From Lentisphaerae bacterium GWF2_49_21 (GTDB lineage Bacteria; Verrucomicrobiota; Lentisphaeria; Victivallales; GWF2-50-93), in contig MHBH01000025.1 of assembly GCA_001804805.1 (NCBI GenBank), positions 1 through 32,858 of the forward strand: a stretch of DNA of 32,858 nucleotides. Reading direction: 5' to 3'. The notes under the pieces were generated by a model. The model had not been told where the DNA came from. It ran no database searches and saw only the letters and a list, made by a program, of their open reading frames with translations. Shown here piece by piece: positions 7,914 through 15,694 of the stretch; the stretch's first letter is position 1; every line of letters starts with the position of its first letter. The position numbers were made by a program, and so were the translations under genes.

Positions 7914-9050
7914 ATGAAATTCCTGTTTGCCAGCATCTTTTCGGTCATCTGCCTGTCCGCTATTTCTGCGGACAACCTTCCGCTGTACCGCATGGGGCTT
8001 GAGAAATGGGAGCCTGATCATTTCAGGGCGGTTGTCATATACGGCACGGAGAATTCCGCAGGCCTGGAACAAGGTATTGCATTCCTCGAGGGCAGAACCA
8101 GGGACAGGGTCGGCGGGCTGAACCTTGTTGTCGGAAAGGCCGACATCAAGGACAGGAGTATAATTGACAAGAGGACATCCGAGATACTGAGGACTTTCAA
8201 GCCGGACAGGTTTCCCTTCACGATCATATATTTTCCGCAGGTTTCCGATGTGGACATCCCGCTGTGGGCGGGATATTTGACGGTGCAGGCGGGTGAGCTG
8301 ATCTGTGATTCGCCGGCAAGACGCGAGATTGCGCGGAGAATTCTCAAGGGTGAATGGGCGGTCTGGCTTTTCATCAAGTCCGGCAACGAGGAGAAGGATG
8401 GCAGGGCCCTGCAGATCCTTTCAGACGAATTGAAGGCGGCTCCGGCTGCGGGAACCCCTGGGGAAGATTCCAGCAGGGACGCCATCCTGCCCGGACTGAA
8501 CCATGCCAGGATGTCAATTATAATGGTTTCACGGGATGACAAGTCGGAACTCATCCTTCTGGAGATGTTGAACTGCATAGAACCCGAGATAATGAGCGCC
8601 GGTAATGAGCCGGTCATAGCCCCGGTCTATGGCAGAGGCAGGGTCCTCGACATATTTTCCGGCGATGAAATAAGCGGCGAAAACCTGAGGAAGAACATAA
8701 GGATGCTGGAGATGGAACAGCCCTCAGGCATAAAACAACCCGCTTCCGGCGCGGATCTGCTCATCGCGGTCAACTGGACCGCCTTCATAAGGGGAGAACT
8801 GCATGTGGACAAAGACCTTCCTTCCCTGAAGCCTCATGACGCCAATGATGTGATCGACTCGGCGGAATTGCTGCCGATGCCTGATGAAAATGTTTCAGTG
8901 CCTGATCTGGATCCGAGACTCAGCGGGCCCGCCGATGCGCCGCCGGCATCTACGCCATTCCAGTTGAAGGTTATAAACATCGTACTCGTGGGGATAATCG
9001 TCCTCCTTGCAACTCTCTTCATCGCGATCGTGCTCAGGGTGAGAAAATAA
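7914..9050 (+). CDS. Envelope protein of unknown function (signal peptide, C-terminal TM)
   Basis: The 378-residue protein has a signal peptide (residues 1-19, SAISA-D) and one C-terminal transmembrane helix (about 348-372) followed by RVRK. Most of it should therefore be periplasmic with a short cytoplasmic tail. The first 120 residues have the alternating pattern of a thioredoxin-like fold but no CxxC. A central stretch, about residues 215-290, reads MSIIMVSRDD, later YGRGRVLD, then GADLLIAVNW. From memory it resembles uncharacterised Planctomycetes/Lentisphaerae proteins, and I assign no function. AAAGG precedes the ATG. It opens a run of three unknown envelope genes leading into MoxR. Confidence 0.7.
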   Translation: MKFLFASIFSVICLSAISADNLPLYRMGLEKWEPDHFRAVVIYGTENSAGLEQGIAFLEGRTRDRVGGLNLVVGKADIKDRSIIDKRTSEILRTFKPDRFPFTIIYFPQVSDVDIPLWAGYLTVQAGELICDSPARREIARRILKGEWAVWLFIKSGNEEKDGRALQILSDELKAAPAAGTPGEDSSRDAILPGLNHARMSIIMVSRDDKSELILLEMLNCIEPEIMSAGNEPVIAPVYGRGRVLDIFSGDEISGENLRKNIRMLEMEQPSGIKQPASGADLLIAVNWTAFIRGELHVDKDLPSLKPHDANDVIDSAELLPMPDENVSVPDLDPRLSGPADAPPASTPFQLKVINIVLVGIIVLLATLFIAIVLRVRK

Positions 9051-9179
9051 CTCCTTTTACACCAAGGGGTTGCCTTGATATTTCCTGGTGCTTTGGTATT
9101 TTGCTGAAGCAGGCATAGATTACATTAATCCAGCAATGAATTCCTAGATAAAATAACATTATGGAAGGAAGGTCTCAAA

Positions 9180-10160
9180 ATGAAATTCAAAGGTGTCGAT
9201 GGTCTTTACTGCATCGCTATGACTGGGATTATTGCAGCTGCGGCGTGCATCCTGCTCTCCGGCTGCATCAAGAACAAGTTTGTCGTCAAGGTCAAGAAGG
9301 ATGGTTCCGGGGACATCATCGTCACCAGCATCTTCTCCAAGGAGACCGTTTCGATATTTGACATGCAGATGAAGCAGATGAAGGAGGCCGGCGGCGGCGG
9401 ACAGATAGCCATGAAGGATCCTTTCTACAACGAGGAGCAGATAAAGCAGCAAGGCAGTAAATTCGGACCCGATGTGCAGTTCGTCAAGGCGGTCAAATAC
9501 GACAAGGATGGATGCCGCGGCTTTGTCGCGCAGTATTCGTTCCCCGACATAAACAAGATTTCGCTTAGCATGAAGGACAAGGCGTTCGACCCTGAAAGCG
9601 CCATGATGCCTGAAGGCGTGGAACCCGACGAGCTTGCCCAGGCCGATAAGGCCAAGGACGCCTTCAAGTTCAAGTTTGAAAAAGGTGATACGGCGAAGCT
9701 TAAGATCATAGGTCCGCCAGTTCCAGAGAAGAAGGCTGAAGCCAAGGAACCCGCAAAGGCTGACGACAAGCCGGCCGTCCCTCTCGAGCAGACTCCTCAG
9801 GAAAAGGCGGAGATCCAGCAGCTGATGGCGAACGGAAATCCTCTCGGGCTTACTGGAAACGAGACGCAGGAGCAACTCGCCAAGAAGATGTTTTCCGGGC
9901 TGCGCATAACGATGATTGTCGAAGTTGACGGGACCGACATCAAGTCCAACGCCACCTACAAGTCAGGCGACAACAATTCCAAATGCACGCTCTTTGATAT
10001 GGACATGGATGCTCTCATGGAACAGCCTTCATTCATGAAGACAATGATGAACGGACCCGGGGGCCCTGGAATGGATCTCCTCGACATGTATTCCAGCACT
10101 CCTGAAAGCAAGGGCTTCTTGCTCGAGAAGAACAAGGAAACTGTAATAGAATTCAAGTAG
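9180..10160 (+). CDS. Predicted lipoprotein of unknown function
   Basis: The 326-residue protein has a lipobox LSGC with the modified cysteine at C29, so it is probably anchored to a membrane on the periplasmic side. The mature part begins IKNKFVVKVKKDGSGD. It continues with a methionine-, lysine- and glutamate-rich region (DMQMKQMKEAGGGGQ) and a mixed alpha/beta body. A lysine/proline-rich linker occupies about residues 180-215. A strong GGAAGGAAGG precedes the ATG. It lies between two other envelope proteins of unknown role in a same-strand series. I do not recognise the family. Confidence 0.7.
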   Translation: MKFKGVDGLYCIAMTGIIAAAACILLSGCIKNKFVVKVKKDGSGDIIVTSIFSKETVSIFDMQMKQMKEAGGGGQIAMKDPFYNEEQIKQQGSKFGPDVQFVKAVKYDKDGCRGFVAQYSFPDINKISLSMKDKAFDPESAMMPEGVEPDELAQADKAKDAFKFKFEKGDTAKLKIIGPPVPEKKAEAKEPAKADDKPAVPLEQTPQEKAEIQQLMANGNPLGLTGNETQEQLAKKMFSGLRITMIVEVDGTDIKSNATYKSGDNNSKCTLFDMDMDALMEQPSFMKTMMNGPGGPGMDLLDMYSSTPESKGFLLEKNKETVIEFK

Positions 10161-10179
10161 GCCATTTGCATGCAATTGG

Positions 10180-10282
10180 CGGTGTTCGGGTGTCAGAGCT
10201 CAGGTGTGGAATAACCAGTTGACATTCTCTTTGTCCGCTTATGGTAATTCTCTTCCCGACACCTGACACCTGAATTACGTTT
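10180..10282 (+). repeat. Paired heptamer arrays after the lipoprotein gene
   Basis: Four units (CGGTGTT, CGGGTGT, CAGAGCT, CAGGTGT) occupy 10180-10207. Complementary-type units (CCCGACA, CCTGACA, CCTGAAT, TACGTTT) occupy 10255-10282. Just before, near 10162-10180, is an imperfect CCATTTGCATGCAATTGG palindrome, matching the TTGCAATT hairpins that bound the 1003-1189 block. The two regions are therefore relatives in different arrangement. Confidence 0.65.
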
Positions 10283-10316
10283 TTTTACATACATCAATCA
10301 AGAAAGGATCTTTCCT

Positions 10317-13300
10317 ATGAAAAACGCGGGGGTGTTCGTTTCTTTCCCAAATCGGAGTTTAGGTCTTTCAATTCTTATTGTCTTCATGTCCGCAGGAATA
10401 CTGCAGGCGCAGGAACGTCCGACGATACCAAAACCTGCACCGCTTCCAACGCCGATATCAAATCAGAAGGCGGAACAGAAGCCTGCTGCAGATCAGAATG
10501 TCCAGAAGCAGGACGCCCCTAAGATCAAGGACTACAGCGCCGGCTTTGAGAAGTTCTACAAGCTCGGTCTTCCAGACGCGTCAACCGCGAAATATGTGAA
10601 ACTCGACCTCTACTCCTCCTTCGGGCCGTCATCCATGTACGGATACCAGCTTCGTTCCATGGGTGTAACCGGGAACGCCTGGATGCTCAAGGAGGACAAG
10701 ACGGGCAAAAGCCTCTTCATTGTTGACAACATCCGTCTTGTCGAGGTCTACGATTATGAAGCACTTTCCAAGATCAAGGCCAAGGAGCTGGAGGAAAAGG
10801 CGAAGAAGGATGCGGACAAGGGCCGGAAGCAGAGTGCGGCCCGTGCATTTTCATTGATGGAGGATGACGGGAGGGTTTCTGGAAAATGGGGCGATGCCGA
10901 CTTGAAGAAGGATATTGCGAAGATTCTGGAATACCTCAACAAGAAAAAAGACGGCGCCGAGGGCGGAAACCGCAATTTTGAATATGACCAGTTGTCCAAT
11001 GAGTGCGGATACGGCGTCGTCCTGCTCTATGCCATCCATGCCTACAAGAAGGGGTTCAAGGACGAGGCCAACCAGATCGCAGGGAAGCTTTTTGAGAGGG
11101 CCAAGGAACCGCAGAAGGTGATTGCCCAGGGCATGACCGTCCTGGCGGACGGCAGATACAACGATATCATGGACAAGTTCTTCGCGAGCGGCGACTGGAA
11201 CTCTCTCGGCAAGGATCTCGACGGACTTCTTTCAACCTTCTCATCCGGATGGCGCAATGCCGGTGCCGTCAAGAAACTTGCGGAAAACGTGAAGAAGCGC
11301 GCGGAGACTGCCGCTCCGCCTGAGTTAAAGGGGCCGGGTCTTGCTGACGAGGACAAAAAGCTTGCCTTGGAGATCGCCGGTGCCGACACCCCGAAGGTAA
11401 ATCGCTTTCGATACAACAGGGAACTATGGATCATGCACGCCGGAAAATCCCCCCGTGTAAAATTGGAATCCGAAAGCATCACGGACAAGATCACCGCCCG
11501 CGGCATGAAATCTGTTCCGCTCCTCCTTGCCCTCCTGAAGGATGATTATCTTACAAAAATAGACCTGGGGAGGATAAGGGGATATTCATATGTCAGCCAT
11601 AACTATGACTCGAACAGTTCCGCCGAAGAGAGGAACAATGAGATCTACCAGCAGATGAGACGTCCCGCGACCCGTGCGGATTTCGCGTCAACGCTTCTGA
11701 GTCCAATCCTTCCGAACCAGAACGACTATGAGGCCAGGAAGGAAGGCCCCGAGGGCATGTTCGACGCCTGTTCCGAATGGTATGAGGAGAACAAGGACAA
11801 GACGCCGATCGAGCTTGCCAAGGCATATATGTCCGATGAGAATTCCCAGAGGAAGAATGAAGCGGTGGCGTTCCTGATCAAGAATGGAAGCGAAGAGGAT
11901 ATCAAAGGCCTGGAGAAACAGCTGCTTGACTCGGAGACGTCGGACTATTCCGTGCTGCAGCTCGCACAGCAGTATGCCGAGAAACGCGGCGACAAGGCCA
12001 AGGACTTCGTCGAGAAGTTCACCAGGAAGCTTGAAGAGGCGAAGCCCGAGGAGGGGGAGAATGAACCGGGCGGCGAACACATGAAGAAATATAAGGCCGA
12101 CATGATAAAGAGATTCAAGGATGCGGTCTCTTCAACCACGGCCCAGGAAATAATAAACGATATCCTTTCCGGAAAGAAGACGTTCGATGAGAGCACCATG
12201 CAGCTCTCCCAGAAGCTCCGCCGCGAAACCAAGGAGAACTCCGAGAAGATAATCCTGACTGCGGCCCTGAATGCGAAGGAGCCGGAGCTCAGCATGAGAT
12301 TCATGTCGTTCTCCAGCATGAGGCCTATGGTCTCCTTTGACATGGATGACGATTCCGAAGAAGGTGGGGAAGAGGCTGAAACGGAAAAGACGCTGGGGAA
12401 CGTTGAGCTGTGGAAAAAGCTGCTCGCGGATGGAAGGAAGATGGCATTGCCAGGCATTGATTCGAAAATGACCGTCGGGGATTCCGCCGCCATCAATCTG
12501 GATTCGGAATACGGGAAAGTATCCGGCATGGAGAGGAACAGGGCCTTCATGATTCTCGGAACGGAACGGGTGATGCCGATCGTGAGGAGCCGCGTTGCTA
12601 AAATCCTGGAGGGAAAGAAGGATATTGAACTTCCTGTTTATCCGGATCCGAAGAACATTGCTGATGACAAAAGACAGAAGCTCATTGCTGAACTCAAGGC
12701 TTCTTCTGAGCCTGACAAGGCTCTTTCCAAACTTTCAAATGATGAGCTGATGGCAGTCGTCGAGGAAATCGATAAGAAGCCTGATGATTTCACAGTCCTT
12801 TTCAAGACGGCTGACAAGGTTGGAAAAGTCGAATCGGAAATCAATGGCATAGGCAAGATCGATGAATTAAAGGGTGCCGAAGGAAAACTTCTTGACAAGG
12901 CCGTTGTTGAGAAGATGCTGGCGATATGCAAGGACATGGCGGCGAAGGGCGTCGACATGAAGGCACTGATCGTCAGGAAGCCTTGCCTTGAAGGTGTCCA
13001 TATCAGTTTCGTAAAGGTCGATGCGAAAACGTATATTGTTACAGCGTTGGGCCAGAAGGGATGGGAGGCCATGGTTTCATGCTTCCTTAGCGCCCCGGGG
13101 ATGAAGGCAGGCTATGCTTCGGCGACATGGCCCGTTGACCAGCAGGAAAAGAATGTGAAGGAAAAGAAGAAGAAAGGCGATCTGCTCGAGGAGGCCCTGG
13201 ATGAGGTTGAGACCGATGTGAAGGACGCGGCTTCGGCGAAACGTGATGAATTCTGGAAGAAGATCGATGAATTCTGCGCAGGCAAGGGAAATCCTCTGCG

Positions 13301-13406
13301 GAACGCCGTCATTATGTTCTCTGCGGTCTCAGCAAGGAAACAGCAGGAGCCGGAGAAGAAGCCTGATGCCGCAGCCGCTGAACCAGTGAAGAAAAATGTA
13401 GAATGA
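10317..13406 (+). CDS. Large secreted protein of unknown function (1029 aa)
   Basis: An N-terminal signal peptide (hydrophobic residues 15-32, GILQAQ-E) is followed by a proline/lysine-rich linker and then a long, mostly helical body. Several stretches look like HEAT/TPR-type helical repeats (for example about residues 240-300 and 500-580), and there are many KK/EE runs. There is one acidic insertion (MDDDSEEGGEEAETEK, about residue 680). The C-terminus is a low-complexity K/P/A/E tail. No catalytic motif is recognised. AAAGGA precedes the ATG. It sits directly upstream of moxR, so a role as an envelope factor served by MoxR/DUF58/BatA-like proteins is plausible but inferred. Confidence 0.7.
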   Translation: MKNAGVFVSFPNRSLGLSILIVFMSAGILQAQERPTIPKPAPLPTPISNQKAEQKPAADQNVQKQDAPKIKDYSAGFEKFYKLGLPDASTAKYVKLDLYSSFGPSSMYGYQLRSMGVTGNAWMLKEDKTGKSLFIVDNIRLVEVYDYEALSKIKAKELEEKAKKDADKGRKQSAARAFSLMEDDGRVSGKWGDADLKKDIAKILEYLNKKKDGAEGGNRNFEYDQLSNECGYGVVLLYAIHAYKKGFKDEANQIAGKLFERAKEPQKVIAQGMTVLADGRYNDIMDKFFASGDWNSLGKDLDGLLSTFSSGWRNAGAVKKLAENVKKRAETAAPPELKGPGLADEDKKLALEIAGADTPKVNRFRYNRELWIMHAGKSPRVKLESESITDKITARGMKSVPLLLALLKDDYLTKIDLGRIRGYSYVSHNYDSNSSAEERNNEIYQQMRRPATRADFASTLLSPILPNQNDYEARKEGPEGMFDACSEWYEENKDKTPIELAKAYMSDENSQRKNEAVAFLIKNGSEEDIKGLEKQLLDSETSDYSVLQLAQQYAEKRGDKAKDFVEKFTRKLEEAKPEEGENEPGGEHMKKYKADMIKRFKDAVSSTTAQEIINDILSGKKTFDESTMQLSQKLRRETKENSEKIILTAALNAKEPELSMRFMSFSSMRPMVSFDMDDDSEEGGEEAETEKTLGNVELWKKLLADGRKMALPGIDSKMTVGDSAAINLDSEYGKVSGMERNRAFMILGTERVMPIVRSRVAKILEGKKDIELPVYPDPKNIADDKRQKLIAELKASSEPDKALSKLSNDELMAVVEEIDKKPDDFTVLFKTADKVGKVESEINGIGKIDELKGAEGKLLDKAVVEKMLAICKDMAAKGVDMKALIVRKPCLEGVHISFVKVDAKTYIVTALGQKGWEAMVSCFLSAPGMKAGYASATWPVDQQEKNVKEKKKKGDLLEEALDEVETDVKDAASAKRDEFWKKIDEFCAGKGNPLRNAVIMFSAVSARKQQEPEKKPDAAAAEPVKKNVE

Positions 13407-13440
13407 TGTAGATAGATTATATAGAACGCCGTAAAGATTT

Positions 13441-13512
13441 AGACAGGATTACAGGTTTTTCATGAAACTTATGAATTCAATGCTATCCTGTCAATCCAGT
13501 TATCCTGTCAAC
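13441..13512 (+). repeat. Inverted degenerate repeat in the moxR leader
   Basis: GACAGGATTACAGG (13441-13455) faces a downstream block with two ATCCTGTCA units and an intervening ATCCAGTT (about 13483-13511). The two could form an imperfect stem. The period here is 8-9 bp rather than 7. It lies between the stop of the 1029-aa gene and the moxR ribosome-binding site, so it would be in the moxR leader if the genes are co-transcribed. Confidence 0.5.
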
Positions 13513-13538
13513 TTTATTATGTCAAAGGAGGAGAAAAA

Positions 13539-14525
13539 ATGAGCCAGTCCAATATTGAAAGATGGGACAAGGTCAAGGAAAAAGTCACAATGATGCAGAA
13601 CGGCATCGGACAGGTCATTGTCGGCCAGGACAAGATCGTCCTCGAGATGATGGTTTCTCTCCTGTGCAGGGGGCATTGCCTGATCGTCGGAGTGCCGGGA
13701 CTTGCCAAGACGCTGCTGGTCAGTACGCTTGGACAGCTTCTCGGTCTGTCGTTCAGGAGGATCCAGTTCACGCCCGACATGATGCCGATGGACATCATAG
13801 GCAGCGAGATCCTGCAGGGTGACGAAGCAGGAGTAAAGCGCAAGTTCGAATTTTCACCGGGACCGATCTTCGCGAACCTTATATTGGCCGATGAGATCAA
13901 CAGGACTCCGCCGAAGACGCAGGCCGCGTTGCTTGAGGCGATGCAGGAGAAACAGGTGACTGTCTCCGGTAGGACCATGAAGCTGCACGAGCCGTTCATC
14001 GTATATGCCACGCAGAACCCGATCGAGCATGAAGGCACATATCCTCTGCCGGAAGCCCAGCTCGACAGGTTCTTCTTCAACCTTCTGATAGATTATCCGA
14101 GCATGGACGAGGAAAGAGTGATCGTCCAGAAGACGACAGGCAGGCATTCCGTTGAACTGAAAAACATCCTCAGTCCCGAGGACGTGATGGAACTCCAGGA
14201 TGCCGCGCTTGATGTGCCGGTACCGGACAACGTACAGGACTACATCCTCAAGATTGTCAATTTCACCAGGCCGGTATCGAAGCTTTCCGACGATTATATC
14301 AAACAGTATGTAGCCTGGGGCGCTGGACCGAGGGCGTCACAGAATCTTACCCGTGGAGCGAAGGCGCTTGCCCTTCTGAAAGGCAATCCGGCGGCTTCAG
14401 TCGAGGAGGTCAGGGAAGTCGCACGACCGGTTCTCAGGCACAGGATCATACCGAACTACAACGCCACCGGCGAAGGAATAACTGTTGAAACGATAATCGA
14501 CCATGTGCTGGAGAAAGTGCAGTAG
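13539..14525 (+). CDS. MoxR-family AAA+ ATPase
   Basis: The 328-residue cytoplasmic ATPase is a textbook MoxR protein. It has Walker A GVPGLAKT (51-58), Walker B LILADE (114-119), the family NRTPPKTQAALLEAMQEKQVT stretch, sensor 1 in YATQNPIEHEGTYPLPEAQLDRF (N160, R177) and a helical lid. MoxR ATPases act as chaperones on VWA-domain partners. The partners here are the DUF58 and BatA-like genes downstream. An ideal AAAGGAGGAG precedes the ATG. Unusually, 293 bp of repeat DNA separates it from the DUF58 gene, where these genes are normally almost contiguous. Confidence 0.95.
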   Translation: MSQSNIERWDKVKEKVTMMQNGIGQVIVGQDKIVLEMMVSLLCRGHCLIVGVPGLAKTLLVSTLGQLLGLSFRRIQFTPDMMPMDIIGSEILQGDEAGVKRKFEFSPGPIFANLILADEINRTPPKTQAALLEAMQEKQVTVSGRTMKLHEPFIVYATQNPIEHEGTYPLPEAQLDRFFFNLLIDYPSMDEERVIVQKTTGRHSVELKNILSPEDVMELQDAALDVPVPDNVQDYILKIVNFTRPVSKLSDDYIKQYVAWGAGPRASQNLTRGAKALALLKGNPAASVEEVREVARPVLRHRIIPNYNATGEGITVETIIDHVLEKVQ

Positions 14526-14598
14526 GCGCGAGCGTAACTTGATACTCGATACTTGAAAGTTGTGATTTAAAGGAGCGCTGGCCTCTGGCCGGCATTCT
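14526..14598 (+). repeat. Composite 3' element, copy A (after moxR)
   Basis: Six 7-bp units start on the base after the TAG: GCGCGAG, CGTAACT, TGATACT, CGATACT, TGAAAGT and TGTGATT (14526-14567). TAAAGGAGC and a hairpin GCTGGC-loop-GCCGGC follow. Positions 14537-14596 match the reverse complement of 30414-30473 at about 56 of 60 bases, and a looser copy lies at 27359-27468. In all three the element directly follows a stop codon, reading in the gene's direction. Confidence 0.85.
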
Positions 14599-14699
14599 TG
14601 TCATGTTAGTTTAAATTGTTATTTTATTAGTAGTTAATGCCATAAGGCATGTTCATAGTTTTGAAAAATACAGAGAGCGTTGACCCGTGAATAAACCTT

Positions 14700-14767
14700 G
14701 TTGGAGTACAAACTTTAGTTTGTCTTTGTATTCAAGAGGCTATGCAAGCTAAAGCTTGTACTCCAAC
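14700..14767. repeat. 22-bp inverted repeat with TTTAG-type palindromic arms
   Basis: GTTGGAGTACAAACTTTAGT at 14700 onward pairs with 14746-14767 at 20 of 22 positions. Each arm is itself palindromic around CTTTAG or CTAAAG. It lies in the moxR-DUF58 gap, 51 bp before the DUF58 start. A degraded left arm with the same order of motifs is visible at about 27489-27527, also downstream of a composite element. The intervening 14599-14699 is AT-rich with nothing recognisable. Confidence 0.7.
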
Positions 14768-14818
14768 GAAGCAATCAGCTCAAGAGAGGTAGCTTTACAA
14801 ATGGCATAGGGGATCTAA

Positions 14819-15694
14819 ATGGCGAAATTCCTTTTCAAATATCTCAAGTCCGAGGATATAAGGAAGCTTTCTTCGTTCGAGTTCGCTCCGAAAGCCCTTG
14901 CCGAAGGCTACCTTTCCGGAAGACACAAGTCCTTCTCGCGCGGCAATTCGATCGAGTTCCGGGACTACAGGCAGTTCGTGAGCGGAGATGATCCGGCGCA
15001 TATCGACTGGCGCGTACTCGCCAGGACGGACCGCCGATATCTGCGGACCTACGAGCAGGAGACCAACCTCGAATGCCATGTATTCCTCGACAGCAGCGCA
15101 TCGATGGGTTACGGGAAGAAGATCTCCAAGCTCGAATACGCATCCTTCTTCACCGCAGTCCTCTGCTATCTCGTCGTGAAGAACACGGACAAGGTGTCGC
15201 TGCAGATATTCGACGACAAGATCCGCAATTATTTCCCGCCGGGCAGCACGGGCAGGCATTTGAATTCACTCCTCCACGCGCTCGAGTCTAATTTTGCCGG
15301 GAACAAGACTTCCGTGTCGGAGGCGCTCAAACGTTCATTTCCGCTCCTGAAAAGGAAAGGGACGCTTGTGGTTGTATCCGATTTCTTCGATGATCCCGCT
15401 TCGATATTCTCAGCACTCAGCCCGTATCTCCACAGGCATTTCAGGATCCATCTCTTCCATGTCCTCGCACCCGAGGAGATGGATCTTGCGGAAATCGGAT
15501 ATGCGACATTCGAGGACATGGAGACCAAGCGCAGGATAGTGGCGAACTCCGACAACATCCGCAAGCAATACAAGAACGCGATGGATGATCATATAAACGC
15601 GATGAGGCAGCTGGCGGTCAGGAGGAACGTTGATTACCAGGTCGTCAAGACAGACTCCCATTATTTCAATCTTCTCGACAGGCTGGTGAAATGA
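14819..15694 (+). CDS. DUF58 (VWA-type) protein, MoxR partner
   Basis: The 291-residue protein has the DUF58 core SIEFRDYRQFVSGDDPAHIDW (about residues 44-64). A von Willebrand factor A-like domain follows, whose metal site DSSAS (91-95) is intact. DUF58 proteins are usually encoded next to MoxR and are thought to be its clients. AGGGG precedes the ATG at 14819. Its stop overlaps the start of the next gene by four bases (ATGA), indicating translational coupling with the BatA-like protein. There is no transmembrane segment, so it is probably cytoplasmic or peripheral. Confidence 0.92.
   Translation: MAKFLFKYLKSEDIRKLSSFEFAPKALAEGYLSGRHKSFSRGNSIEFRDYRQFVSGDDPAHIDWRVLARTDRRYLRTYEQETNLECHVFLDSSASMGYGKKISKLEYASFFTAVLCYLVVKNTDKVSLQIFDDKIRNYFPPGSTGRHLNSLLHALESNFAGNKTSVSEALKRSFPLLKRKGTLVVVSDFFDDPASIFSALSPYLHRHFRIHLFHVLAPEEMDLAEIGYATFEDMETKRRIVANSDNIRKQYKNAMDDHINAMRQLAVRRNVDYQVVKTDSHYFNLLDRLVK

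Noticed and set aside
14700-14767. The 22-bp inverted repeat as IS terminal repeats or an integron attC site
   Set aside because: Only 24 bp separate the arms, there is no transposase frame and no integrase, and the arms lack the attC core sites.
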